Notes under the pieces: model-generated
Told to the model about the DNA's origin: nothing
What the model saw: only the letters and a program-made list of their open reading frames with translations
Databases searched by the model: none
Assembly (NCBI GenBank): GCA_032871835.1
Contig: CM065298.1
Location: 92,751,891 to 92,815,890, forward strand
Origin: Dipteronia dyeriana
Lineage: Eukaryota; Streptophyta; Magnoliopsida; Sapindales; Sapindaceae
Direction of reading: 5' to 3'
Length of the DNA: 64,000 nt
Shown: piece by piece, positions 23,471-35,469 of the stretch
Numbering within the stretch: the first letter of the stretch is position 1
Layout: each line of letters opens with the position of its first letter
Translations under genes and position numbers: made by a program

Positions 23471-23748
23471 CATTTTTATACCATTACTTGTGGCGTTGTA
23501 TTTTTATATGGATAATAAAAACTTTACATAACTAATTTTTTAATTACTTTAATAACAAACCTTCTAAAATCTAAACTAAACTCTTATACCTCTGGCGTTG
23601 TATTTTTTTTTTCCGGACACTCCATATGTTTTTATTAAAAGAAATGGTTTCCCTTTGATTTTATATGTACTCCACAGTCCACACTATCACACAATATTTT
23701 GACTTTTGTCTCTAGCCAGACGTAAAAACCTCTCTTTAGTACTTTGGA

Positions 23749-24839
23749 TCCGTTTTGATGGATTAAAAGTGGGATATAATCATTTTTTCAAAATAGTTTG
23801 TTATATTATATACTTTGATTCCTCTGGTTTTAGTTATGACCATTTTTTTAAAAAATAATAATATATTAGACATTTTATCCCTGTAGTTTCAGTAATGGTC
23901 AATCCTCTCCTTAAAACAAAAATATTATACATTTTATCCCTTAACTATTAAAAATTCCGTTAGTCAAGTATTTTAATGGTCATTCTCCTCAATTTTAAAA
24001 AAATAGACATTTTACCCCCTAACCGTTAAGAATTCTATTAGTCAAGTATTTTGACCATAAAAAAAATCAATTAAATGATCTTATTACTCTTGAACACATG
24101 AGTTATACCCCATAATGAAACCGTTAATTGTTTTTAAAGAAAAAAAATCAGAAATAAGAAAAATAAAAAATAATAATATTATTTAAAAAAACAGAATTGA
24201 AAATAAAAAAATAAAAAAATTATTTAAACAAAAATTAATATAAAGAATTAAATGTAAAAATAAAAAATTTATTTAAAAACATTAATATAAAGAATGAAAT
24301 ATAAAAATAAAAATTCATTTAAAAAACATTACTATAAAGAATATTAAAATAATAAAATACTATAATTGTAAAAAAAACTAAAATAATATTAAAATTTATT
24401 TTTAAATATTGAATTGTTTTTAATTTTTTGAAATACTGAATTTTTTTGTTGCTAATTTTTAATTTTTTAATTTTCAATTTTATTTTTTTAAATACTTTAA
24501 TTAGTTTTTATTTTTGTTTTTTTTCCTTTAAAAAAAACTAGTGGTATCATTAGGGGGCACAACTCATGTGTTCAAGGGTAATAAAGTAATTTAATTGATT
24601 TTTTGACGGTTAAAGTACTTGACTAACGGAATTCCTAACGGTCAATGGGTAAATATCTAATATTTCAGTTTTCAGCGGGAAGAATGATCATTACTGAAAC
24701 TATAAAGGGTAAAGTGTATAATATTTTGCTTTTCAAAAGAGAGAATGATAATTAATGAAACTATTGGGGACAAAGTGTCTAATATAGTAAACTACATGAG
24801 AAAAATGATTATATCCCCGATTAAAAGTCTACAACGGTA
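23749..24839. mobile_element. Foldback element with ~300-bp terminal inverted repeats
   Basis: The left arm (about 23749-24110) and right arm (about 24540-24839) are inverted copies. For instance gggatataatcattttt pairs with the right-hand aaaaatgattatatcccc, and ccgttagtcaagta pairs with tacttgactaacgg. The centre (24120-24540) is A- and T-rich with no coding sequence. Long arms and no transposase point to a Mutator-like or foldback non-autonomous element. No target duplication identified. Confidence 0.65.
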
Positions 24840-24949
24840 AAGAAATGAGTAGGACCCACCTCCGTTGTGAGCCCACTTAAAATTATTTATTAAAACCCAG
24901 CACCCCACATTCCATACAAAAAAACACAAAGACAAGAAGAATAAAATTG

Positions 24950-25555
24950 ATAGGACTTGTTTGACACATCGTATTGGATTGTATTGGACTATATTGTATT
25001 GTATTGGACTGTATTAACATTAATACAAATCTGTGTTTAGTGATGTACTGTATTATATCGTATTAATTTATTCATATGACTTTATTGTATTTAAATAAAT
25101 TATAAATATATAATATTTTCAAAAAATTAGTTAATAATTAATTTTAAATATCTTTACCATTAATAAATTAATCAATAGATATTTTTATATAAAAAATCAA
25201 TAAATATTTATTTTAAGTGAACAAAAAATTTAAATAAATAGTATTTTTATAAATAAAATAAATATTTCCTATATTATTTAAAATTTATGATAAAAATATT
25301 AACAACATAGCACATATTTCATCAATATTCCATATTAGTTGAAAAACAAAGATAAAAAAAAGGTGTTTTATCTAATACAATACAATCTAATACCACTAAA
25401 TATAATGTATTAGCTAATACGATATTTGTTGTATTAAACAATTAAAATGTGCTAAAATAAAACAATACAGTGTTTGCACCAATATACTGTATTATATTGT
25501 TTTAATTCATTTTAAAAGGCTAATACAATACAATACAGAAAAACAAGCATGGTCA
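24950..25555. mobile_element. MITE-like inverted-repeat element
   Basis: The left end (cttgtttgacac, then repeated gtattggattgtattgg) pairs with the right end (aatacaatacagaaaaacaag). Both arms consist of degenerate attgtattg / caatacaat units. Interior AT-rich and noncoding. Confidence 0.5.
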
Positions 25556-25829
25556 TAGTGTCCTAGAGAAGATAGATGTTTTGTATTTAAATAATAAATT
25601 AAATTCATAACCATTTATAATTGTATAACATATTAACATCATTATCTCAGTTATTTTTTTAAATCACTAAAACAGTTAATTATCTCGAAAAGAAGTACGT
25701 TAATCCCAATATGTTTGATGTTTAATTGGTGTGAGCTACTGAGCTGCTCCTGTTTATTGGTGCTAAAATGCACACCAATATTGGAGGTGTACAATATCAA
25801 ACCTGATCCCAAAATGATACCTGTCTCTA

Positions 25830-27055
25830 GGGGTAGGTAAAAATCCATTAAACCGAACTGAACCGGTGAATCGAACCGAATTTATTGGTTTTTTTCCAGT
25901 TTTTTTTTGAAAATTCGGTTCAGTTCGTTTTGAAATTTTAAAAACCGAAATTTCCGGTTCGATTTCCGATTCGGTGGTTGGAACCGAAAACCGAACCGAG
26001 AACCGGCTATATAAAGCAAAATCCCTATTTTTTTCCTATTCTCTCTGCGACTCTGCCTCTCAATCCCTAACTCCCTCTCAATCTCTCACTCTCAGACCTC
26101 AGTCTGCACTTTCTCAACCTCGCAGCCTCTCTCGGTCGGCCCCCCCTCTCCTCCGCTGTTTCTCTCTTCCTATGTCTGGCGACTCTCTCGTCTGACGGGT
26201 GAGTGGTGATCCATCGTTTCTCGGCTTCTTGGATCAACGTTCTCCGCCATCCGCCATCTCTGTCATCCACTTCCTCTCAACAACGGATGTCTCATCTCCC
26301 TCCACCGACCGAATTGCTAAACCGAATTGGACTGATAAAAAAAAACCTAAATGATTTTTTTTTCACTACTTTTGTTTGCATTCTTACTGGAATTTGTTTT
26401 ATTTGACGAATGAAATCTTTGAATATTACCCATAAAAATCAGTAAGATGAGTTAGATCAATTGAAGTGTTGAGATCACTACTTTTGTTGCTGCAGGCTAC
26501 TTCTGGTCTGGGTGCGGCTGCGGCCTCTTCTCTTTCAAGGGAAGGCTTTTTTGTTGTTCTGGGTCTGTGGAGAAAGATGAAGACAAAGGGGATTTAATAG
26601 AAGTTTTTTTTTTTTTTTTTTTTTTAATTGTTGATATGTGAAGATGAAGACGAAGACGGTGATGGTGGGGATGGGTTTGCTTTTCACTGTTTCAATTTGT
26701 GACATAATTGATAAAGTTGGAGGTGAGTAGGTGACACCAGAGCAAATCATGAACAAAGAATCCAATGCAACCCATTTTGAGATTGAATTAAACACACATT
26801 TTAACCAAATTTGATTAAACAAAAAAGATTTAATTAATCACAATTTCAATAATTAAAGCCCAAAAAGATGTTAAAATTAAAGCTCAATAATTGGGCCTAA
26901 CTGGCCTAAAACCGAACCGATCTGAACCGGTTCAAATCAATTGGTTTTTAATCTGTTGACAATTGTATATCGGATCTAATCAGATCATTTTTTGAAAAAT
27001 CGAATAGTATCGATTTTTTATCGGTTCACTTCAAAAGTGAACTGATCCAATCAAC
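25830..27055. mobile_element. hAT-like non-autonomous element rich in aaccgg motifs
   Basis: The stretch opens TAGGGGTAGGTAAAAATCC. It has clusters of aaccgaaccg motifs at both ends (25850-26010 and 26905-27050), a pattern common in plant hAT-derived elements. The interior carries a CT-rich 5'-UTR-like tract (26030-26170) and a 21-bp T tract at about 26606-26627. No transposase and no clear right terminus. It runs into repeat family X copy 2. Confidence 0.4.
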
Positions 27056-27333
27056 GTCCTGTATGCGTTTTTCATTTACTGCTTTTCGAAAAGAAAAATG
27101 AAATTAAAAAAGTGTTTTTGGTTTCAGTTTCGAAATCCGAAAACGCGTCTGGTAGTATATACTGAAAGCTGTATTATGAAAATGAAAAACGTAAAAAACG
27201 CGTCTGGTTGATTAACCGAAAAATATCAAAATTTTGTAACTTTCAAAATATTTTTTTATTGTAATTTTTTTAATTTGAATAAAAAGTGGTCAATAATTCA
27301 TCTAATTATCAGCTATGCCAACCCAAAAAATTG

Positions 27334-27395
<62 letters not shown>

Positions 27396-28456
27396 GAAAA
27401 AGTTGTATGATGGAATTTTTAAGTAGAGATGCTTAAACGAATCGACTAATCCAATCAACAATTCGGTAAAATTTGAAGAATCCAACATGGAGGAGGAAGA
27501 ATTCATCTCATTGGAGCATGTGGAACTGCTAGAACAACTGAAAAATGCTAGATCTAAGGGACTTCCAAGTTCCAACCTCCCATATCACCATCCCTCTCTG
27601 CTGTCATCGAATCCAAACAAATTCATTAACTTATAATCAAAACCTTTATCAACCCTAAAACATTTCTATTAAACAATCCAATTATTTCATACAGAACACG
27701 CTGTCTGTTCGATAAAATGCCCAAACCAAAAATCTTCTCGTGGAACATGATTATTTCAAAATCTGAGCATCTCTCGCAAATGCTATATCATCTATTCAAA
27801 GCACAACTTTTTTTAAAATTATTTTATATCCAATCGTCCTTAAACTTTCAAATTTTGATTGAAAGTAGGAAGTTTTTTAATGGGAAATACAAGAAGAACC
27901 TTGAGGCGAAACATGAGACTCACCCAAATTTCCAAATGAATAACACTAACTAATAAACATAAATTACATGATTTTTTATTTTTTTTGTAAATCTTTGAAA
28001 AAAAAAAGTAATAAAGGAGTTGACAGCGGCTTCAAGACCAAAGGAGGTGGGATCTTCCTCCGACGACACCGATCTCCTCCAAATTTGCTTCCATGGAGAA
28101 TATAAAGGGGAAGAAGAAGAAAGAGGAGGAGAAGAGTGAAGAAAGAAGAAGAAGATTCAAACATGGAGTCTTTGAGGCCTTGATGAGCGAAGAATGAAAG
28201 AAGAAAGAAGATGAAGATGGAAATAGAGAAGATGAGGAAGAAAGAAGATGATGCATGATGAAGAGAAAAAGAAAAAAAAATATTGTCAAATATTTTCAAT
28301 TTTTTTGAAAATTAAAAACAAAAACAATTTTGTTGTGCTTTTCAAATATTTCATTGTTAATACTGATTTTGTATTTTGTTTTTAAAAAAAAACGGTTAAC
28401 GAACACAAATTCGAAATCATTTAAAAAAAAAACGAAAACGTACTGAAAAACAGGGC
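27056..28456. mobile_element. Repeat family X, copy 2
   Basis: The left end gtcctgtatgcgtttttca, then aaaacgcgtctggtag, matches X copy 1 at 1859. The right end (aacgaacacaaattcgaaatc, then aaaaacaggg) matches its right end. The interior differs from copy 1: it holds an (AT)n tract (27335-27391), a 50-codon acidic frame at 27488 starting MEEEEFISLEHVELLEQLK, and a purine-rich stretch (28020-28270). Different interiors within shared ends suggest sequence acquisition. Confidence 0.5.
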
Positions 28457-29574
28457 TTAACTACATAGTAAAGACAAAACGCTTTAGAGTTGGGAAGTTG
28501 TTAATGATCTGATGGTCAAAAGCAACATGTGAATTTGATAGATACAAAATCAACATGTTTGATGTTTAATTGGTGTGAGCTAGAGGTTGCAAAACGGGCT
28601 GAGCCCTGGCGGGCTGCCCGATCCGACCTTGTTTGGTCGTGGGCCCGGGTCGACCGACCAGTCGGCTTAATGGGCCAGGCCCAAGCCCGTTAAGCTGGCT
28701 GTCCGACCTGGTCCCAGAATGCACGGCCTGCGGGCCGGCCCGTTAGACCTGTGGGCCCTTAACAAATTTGAAAAAAAAAAAGAATTCTGACGAGCCTTAA
28801 CGGCCTGGCCCGTTAGGGCCTATCATAATTCAAATTTTGATTTTTTTTTTTAATTAAAAGTTTAAATCTTAAAATCTGAATTGAGAGGTGACTTTTATAA
28901 TTATTCAGAAGCCGTTATTGACCGTTGGGGGCTTAAAAAAAGTCTAAAACTTTTAAAAATTATATTATTTTAAATCTTTTACAATTTTTTCCAATTATAC
29001 CCTAATCTAACATTTTCCTATAAATACCACCCTCACCTCATTCTCTACATTTTCTCTACTTCCCTACTCTCTTATTCTCTCTATTCTCTACAACAACATC
29101 TCTCACTCACTCTTTCAACTATTTTATAATTTATTTTATTTATTTAATATATTATATTATTATATACTATATACTATTTACTATTACACTAATACTATAG
29201 TAGTATAGTACTATACACTATACACTATACATTCTATATTATATACTACATACTATTATAGTCTCTACATATTTTAAGGCTCTTACTTTAAGGTATTATC
29301 TTATTTTAAAAAATAAATACTTTCGTATGTTGTTTAGCTATTAACTATATTTATTATTAAAAAGTTTATAACTAATGTTATTATTTGTTATGTTGTTAGG
29401 TATCCAATTGATTAATTAATTCAACACTCTCAACTCTCAAGCCTCGAATTTAAGGTTAGTATATCTACTTTTTAACTTTTGTTATTAATAATTTTTTATA
29501 TAGTAATTACTATTATTTAGTATTTAGTGATTATCATGTGTGTAGTTAATATTGTTGAAATAGAGTTAGTACTT

Positions 29575-30600
29575 AGTAATATGTTAAGTTTATGTATTTT
29601 TGTGAGTTTGAAAAAAAAAAACAAATTATTTCTCAATTTTTTCTTCATTTTCGAAATTATTATTATATTAGAAAGATTATGTTTTATTTTATAGAGTTTA
29701 AGAAAAAAATGGTAATCTGGCGAAATTTAATCCGATTTTTTTTTTAAATTAATAATCTATAAGAGTGATTATGCTAATTTTATGTATTTTTGTGAGTTTG
29801 ACAACAAAATAATAAATTAAACAAATTAATTCTCAATTTTTTCTTCATTTTCGAAATTATTATTATATTAGAAAGATTATGTTTTATTTTGTAGAGTTTA
29901 AGAAGAAAATGATAATTTAGAGGAATTTAATCCGATTATTTTGAAATTAATAATATATTAGAATGATTATGTTAATTTTGTGTATTTTTGTGAGTTTGAT
30001 AAAAAATAATAAATTAAAAAAATTATTTCTCAATTATTTCTTAATTTTCGAAATTATTATTTTATTAGGAAGATTATGTTTTATTTTGTAGAGTTTAAGA
30101 AGAAAATGGTAATTTGGAGAAATTTAATCCGATTTTTTTGAAATTAATAATATATTCGAATGATTAGGTTAATTTTATGTATTTTTGTGAGTTTGACAAC
30201 AAAGTAATAATTATAAAAAATTAATTCCCAATTTTTTTCATAATTTCCGAAATTATTATTATAATAGAAATATTATGTTTTCTTTTGTAGAGCTTAAGAT
30301 GAAAATGGTAATTTGAAGAAATTTAATCCGATTTTTTTTTTAAATTAATAATATATTAGAATGATTATGTTAATTTTATGTATTTTTGTGAGTTTGACAA
30401 CAAAGTAATAATTATAAAAAGTTAATTCCCAATTTTTTTCATAATTTTCGAAATTATTATTATAATAGAAATATTATGTTTTCTTTTGTAGAGTTTAAGA
30501 TGAAAATGGTAATTTGGAGAAATTAAATCTGAATTTTATAATATTTTTTGAAATTATTAATATATTAGAATGATTATGTTTTTTTATAGTTTAAGAAATA
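29575..30600. repeat. Tandem repeat of ~195 bp, five to six units, inside the hAT element
   Basis: The phrase gtatttttgtgagtttga recurs near 29595, 29785, 29980, 30180 and 30380, spaced 190-200 bp. Each is followed by ttttcgaaattattatt and by gtagagtttaag(a/t)(a/t)gaaaat. The array precedes the transposase start and may lie in its 5' UTR or first intron. Confidence 0.85.
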
Positions 30601-30731
30601 ATAAGAAAATAAAGATTTAGAAAAATTAATTGTTTTTTTTTGTTATTTGTATAAATGTTTAATTGTATCATTGTATTTGTATCTATGACATTTAATCATT
30701 TAATCATTTATTTAATTCTAATCATAGGAAA

Positions 30732-32820
30732 ATGAATCCTGAACACTTAAACCTGAACCCGGGCGACTATTTTTCGGACGAGGACATCAACCGATTATAC
30801 GGTGAGTTTGAAGATGAAGGTCCCGCTAGTACCACGGGTGTGGGACCTTCTTCCCACACCCATGGGATTGCTTTGACCCTGTAATGCAAACGATGATAGA
30901 TGATCGTCAAGTTGAGTATGCCTGTTGTAAGTTTTGTAAATCTATACTCACCAGTTCAGGTAGGGGAACTAGTCATCTTAGAAGACATATACTCAGTTAC
31001 ATGGCTTCCCATGGGCAAGTCGATACAACTCGGCAAACCCAACTGCAACGGAACCCAGATGGTTCAGTGAATACATGGCAGTATGACCCCGACCGGGTCA
31101 AAGAGCATTCAGTGTTGTACTGCGCTGCAACTGACTAACCCTTAGGTTTTCAAGAAAGCCCACATTTTCAATATTATGTTAATAATGCTTTTAACCCAAT
31201 TTGTCTCTGTTTCTAGAAACACAACTAGGAGCGATGTGATTAGTACTTTTGAAAAATATAGGAAAAAATTGATTTTTGAATTGCAAAACATTTCTTTTTC
31301 AATTACATTAACATCAGACATCTGGAGAAGATGTTCAAAACAATATTATTTGTGTGTCAATAGACACTATGTAGACACCTAAACGACCCAATGGTCTTTA
31401 CAAAAAAAAAACTCCTTTGTTTTCGTGTCATGGATTATTCACACACTGCACAAAATATTTTTCAGGTTATTATGTCCGTTACTCAAGATTATGGCATTCA
31501 AAATCGCATCATGTCAATTACTTTGGATAATGCATCTGCTAACTCCAAAGTTGTACAATATTTCATTAATTCTAACATCCCTAATATTGCGGGAAAATTT
31601 TTCCATGCCCGTTGTGCATGTAACATTATAAACTTGATTGTAAAATCAGGTTTAAAGAAGGTCGAAAGTCAAATCGACAATATTAAAGGGGGCTTTGGAT
31701 TAGATTATGGCATCTAACCAAAGAATTGATGAGTTTTTCAGATTTTGTAAATTAAAGAACCTAAAACCCCGTAAGTTCCAAACAGATATGCCGGTAAGGT
31801 GGAACTCAACATATTTAATGTTGAAATCTGTTTTACCATATGCTTCAAAAATTACTAGTTTTTATAACTTGAACGCCGCCAACGACACCCAACATGAAAA
31901 ACTCACGGAAGGTGATTGGTTTATTGCCAATGTTTTTGTTGAATTTTTAACTGTTTTTTATGATGTTACGGTAGAAATTTTCGGGATTTATTACCCCACA
32001 TCTCCTCTTGCACTTCATAAAATTTGTGACATGACTGATTTACTTAAACAATATAGGGAAATAGAATTGGTAGCTCCCGCTGTTGTTGCTGTGCAAGAAA
32101 AATATGTGAAATATTGGGGAAAATTTCCTCTTTTGTATACCTTTGGTATTGTTGTAGATCCTAGGTTTAGATTTAAAGCTTTAAAAGTTTTTTCCACTAC
32201 TTTGGGCGAGGCTTTGGGATTAAATGAAAATAATGTTGCTAAACATCTTGGTACACTGAAATCCCAAAATTTGAGGTTTTTTCTATTTATGATAATAGGT
32301 ACAGGCACAACAACGACACAACGAGACCGATGCCTCCTCAATAACAATCTCAACAACAATTGAAGCTCATGAGGATTTTTTTTAACAAGACCACAAATTC
32401 TCGCCTTCAGGAAGTTCGAGTCAAAGTCAACACGTGGAGCTCAACAAATATTTAAGTACGGAGTATTCCATCAGGGACAACGATGATTTCACAATTAATT
32501 ATCTTCTTAAATGGTGACAGAACAAGAGAAACAGCTTCCCCATCCTATCGAGATTAACATGTGACGTCCTAGCTATCTCGGTTTCAACATTTTCACCGGG
32601 ACAAGTGTTCAGCATCGTTGGACGAATAATAGAAGACAGAAGATGTTCATTGGCCCCCTTGATGCGGTGGAAACTTTGACATGCCTTAAGGATTGGGAAA
32701 ATGCAAGAATAAGACGACAACATCAACTGGTCAACGAAGAACCCATGGATGATTTCTCTGGCTTGACCATCGATGAGAGTTCCGGTATTAACCAACCGGC
32801 GAACTGATGTAATTGTAAAT
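30732..32820 (+). pseudogene. hAT transposase (BED zinc finger, RICESLEEPER-like), broken
   Basis: The protein would bind the element ends and excise the element in the nucleus. A start ATG at 30732 opens an acidic N-terminus (MNPEHLNLNPGDYFSDED). A frameshift near 30870 precedes the BED zinc finger (CCKFCKS, then HLRRH). Then come TSDIWRR (first catalytic Asp region), SITLDNASANSK (second), a frame with RKFQTDMPVRWNSTYLML at 31707-32363, and C-terminal dimerisation remnants near 32550-32700 (ISVSTFSPGQVFS, then RIIEDRRCS). The sequence is spread over at least four frames with stops at 30882, 31136 and 31380, so it is inactive. Confidence 0.85.
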
Positions 32821-33603
32821 TCTTAATATACTTTTTCTTCGATTGCACTCTTTTCCCCTTACCAGGTTTTTGTTTTATTGGGTTTTTCTTGGTAATGTTT
32901 TTAACGAGACAATCATAATTTGTAATTTATATTTTTCACCACAAGAAATTACAAAATATCATTCATTGAAAACAAATTGACTGTTGTATGAAATGAAAAA
33001 TGTATTTCATATTAAATTTATTACATTAATAATACACAAAATTATTACAATGTATAAAAAATAATATTGTATAAATAAAATGTTAAATTTTGTTTTTTAA
33101 ATAAAGCTAGTTGGGCCGGCCCGCAACAGGCCCGTTAAGGCTTGGCCCAAGCCTGACCTAGCCCGGCCCTGCCCTGCCCATCTCGAAACAGGCCACGGAC
33201 ACAGGCTGGGCCTACCCTTCCCACAATTAGGTCAGCCCAGCCTACCTGTCTCCCTAATAGGCTTGGCCCGTTAAGCCAACGGGCCTTAGGGGCTAGGCTA
33301 GCCCGTTTTGCCACCACTAGTGTGAGCTACTTTAATTAAAACACTCTCTCACATAGTCACACTATCTGCTTCTCTCTCTCACTCCTGGGTTTTCTTTAAC
33401 AAAAACCAAACCAGACTCCATCGTTAGAAAAACTCATATATATCTCTTCTAGTTTCTTTATTCTTCTGTGTTCAAACTTATTACTGAGACACCCAATAAA
33501 CAAATGCAGTAAAAAGAAGTCTCCTCTGTTTTCTTCAACAAAAACCAAGCTACGTCAAAATTTTCCTTAAAAAAAAATCACTTACTCACTCTCTTATAAA
33601 CTC

Positions 33604-33611
33604 TATATAAA
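33604..33611 (+). promoter_or_regulatory. Candidate TATA box of the PG1-beta-like gene
   Basis: tatataaa lies 62 bp upstream of the ATG at 33673, in a CT-rich leader typical of a plant core promoter. Confidence 0.55.
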
Positions 33612-33672
33612 ATTGTCTTCTTCCTATCTTGAAGACCCAACAACCCCACCAACATTCTCTCTCAGTGAAATA

Positions 33673-34405
33673 ATGTTGTCTTCTTCTCTCTTCATTCTAT
33701 CTCTCTACCTCCTCTCATCTCTCCACCTCCTCTCATCTCTCCATGTAACCTGTAACCACATCTTCTTCTTCTTCTACATTGCACACTTTATTTATTTATT
33801 ATTGTTTCGTATGTGTGTGCAGTTGTCTATTTCATTATCTTTGTCAGATTTTATGTGGTGTATTTTGTTATCCTTTTTAGTAAATTCAATCTAATGTTGT
33901 GTATGGGTCAATGCAGGTAAGTTTTTCTGGAGCAAGCGAGATTTCCAGCGACATTGATGTCAAAGAGAACCCATTCATGCCTAAAGCATCATTGATTCGA
34001 TATTGGTGTGTTGTCGTGGATTTAACAAATTCAAGTAAGTTTTCTCAATTTCAAGCTTGTGAATTAATATGAGTTGAATATATTTACTATGGATTTTCGA
34101 TAGGTTTTTCGCACGAAACACGTGCGATTTACGGTGAACATCCAGATCCACCGTCGATCTGTGATCTCGTCCAGATCGATCGACCCAAACCCATCTTCGC
34201 TGTCGTTTGTTCGATCTGTAAAGATCGATTACCGGTCTTCGCTTCAGATCCGCGTTTACAGGTCATGCATTGCTTTGCCGCCAATCGTCTTCCTTCTGGA
34301 GACGACGTGGTAGCTAAGGTGGCAGCGGTGCAAAATCTAAGGTTTACATATCATGAGTTTGCTTTGGGAAACTCTTTGAAAATTCAATATAAGGTCTGTG
34401 TATAA
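33673..34405 (+). CDS. Possible chimeric gene: PG1-beta/BURP-type N-terminus fused to unrelated sequence
   Basis: Polygalacturonase-1 beta-subunit proteins are secreted cell-wall proteins that begin with a signal peptide followed by NPF-PKA-L-RYW. Exon 1 (33673-33744) encodes a 24-residue Ser/Leu-rich signal peptide. After a GT-AG intron, exon 2 (33917-34034) encodes VSFSGASE and then ENPFMPKASLIRYW, the family hallmark. Normal PG1-beta sequence then stops. A consensus donor (a/gtaagt) and an acceptor at 34102-34103 would join exon 3 (34104-34405) in phase, adding a Cys-containing, CpG-richer tail (IFAVVCSICKDRL, HCFAANRLPSGDD) that I do not recognise. The total would be 163 residues against several hundred for the family, with no BURP domain. 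Reading straight on from exon 2 meets a stop at 34070. Truncated pseudogene or new chimera are both possible. Confidence 0.45.
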
Positions 34406-35169
34406 TTCTTCTAGGCCATTTTATGATTTTGATAAAGTTTTGGGATCAATTTATAATTACTAAAACTTACTGGGCTTTGGGCTAGTTTGCAATTTTGAAA
34501 ACATTTTTGGATCAATTTATAATTAATAAAAAGTTACTAGGTCAGTTTGTAATTTTCAAAAGTTTTGGGCCAATTAATAAATTTTGAAAATTTATAGGTC
34601 TTTTTGTAATTTTAACAAAATATAGAGCCAATCTGTAATTATTGAAACATGAGGGGCTTTTTTTGCAATTTACCAACATCATTGTAGTTTTGTAGTTTAA
34701 AAGAAATGCGGCTCATAATCTTTCTGATTTCAGTTGATTATGTTTCTATGTAGTAAACTAATTATTTAGTTTACATAATAATTATTTTGTTTGAAATTAA
34801 TTATCCGTTTTGTATATTCTTGTGAATCGGGTGATTATGTTTTCACATTGTGACTAATCATTTCGATTTTGAGAATTTAGTTGGCTGACAGTTATTAATA
34901 TGATTGTTTTAATAATTGATAGAATATTTTTGTGAATTGGATGACTACGTTTTCACATAGTATGACTATTCGTTAAGATTTTGAGATAATCGTTGGTTAT
35001 CGATTATTAAACTTGAACTGCAAATATGGAAATGCATGTGTGGTAAAGAGGGTTACCACATGTGATAGATGATTTTATTCTCCGTAAGAGGCTCATTATC
35101 TTGAGTTGTTCATTTATAGAATGTGATATTACCCAATCGTATGTTGAATTACGTTTCTATAAATGTTTT
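34406..35169. repeat. Degenerate repeats downstream of the chimeric gene
   Basis: Positions 34425-34690 hold about five degenerate units of ~50 bp containing variants of tttgggtcaatttgtaattt. Positions 34810-34905 and 34920-35010 are a diverged tandem pair sharing ttgtgaat(c/t)gg(g/a)tga and gttttcacat. No coding sequence. Confidence 0.5.
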
Positions 35170-35469
35170 GATTGTTATCTCATGAGAAATGCAGGTTGAT
35201 ATATATTTTGCTGTCTTATATATCAATTTACTTTTATATTGCCTTAAAATTGAAACAAGAAATTTTAAGGCAATATAATAGTAAATTGATAAATATAAGA
35301 CAGTAAAATAAATATCAACCTGTATTTTTCTAATTAAGATAACAAACAATAAAGCGTTGTATGTGGAGATTGCAATTACAAAAGATTGTCAAGGGCATCT
35401 CTGTCTGTCTGGAGGTTCAAGCCAAAAGATACCCCAAAAAGTTGAAATTAAGTTTATATATCAAACTTT

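Larger units (their letters stand above)
28581..33319 (+). mobile_element. hAT element, 4.7 kb, decayed but with intact ends and target duplication
   Basis: The left end TAGAGGTTGCAAAACGGGCT pairs with the right end AGCCCGTTTTGCCACCACTA. A perfect 8-bp target duplication GTGTGAGC flanks it (28573-28580 and 33320-33327). GC-rich subterminal tracts built on gggccc and ggcccgttaa lie at both ends. Between them are a 5' region with about 195-bp tandem repeats and a broken transposase gene. The termini are clear, so the boundaries are firm. Confidence 0.9.

Noticed and set aside
26067..26270. Arg-rich minus-strand frame
   Set aside because: It is the complement of a CT-rich UTR-like tract; no start context and no family.
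27309..27575. 88-codon minus-strand frame with Tyr-Ile repeats
   Set aside because: About half of it is the (AT)n microsatellite.
27976..28299. 107-codon Phe/Ser/Leu-rich minus-strand frame
   Set aside because: It is the complement of a purine-rich tract within repeat family X.
32015..32359. 114-codon minus-strand frame
   Set aside because: Shadow of the hAT transposase on the plus strand.
34104..34405. RING-type zinc finger in the third exon of the chimeric gene
   Set aside because: CSICKD resembles the first Cys pair of a RING, but the remaining Cys/His spacing is not met.
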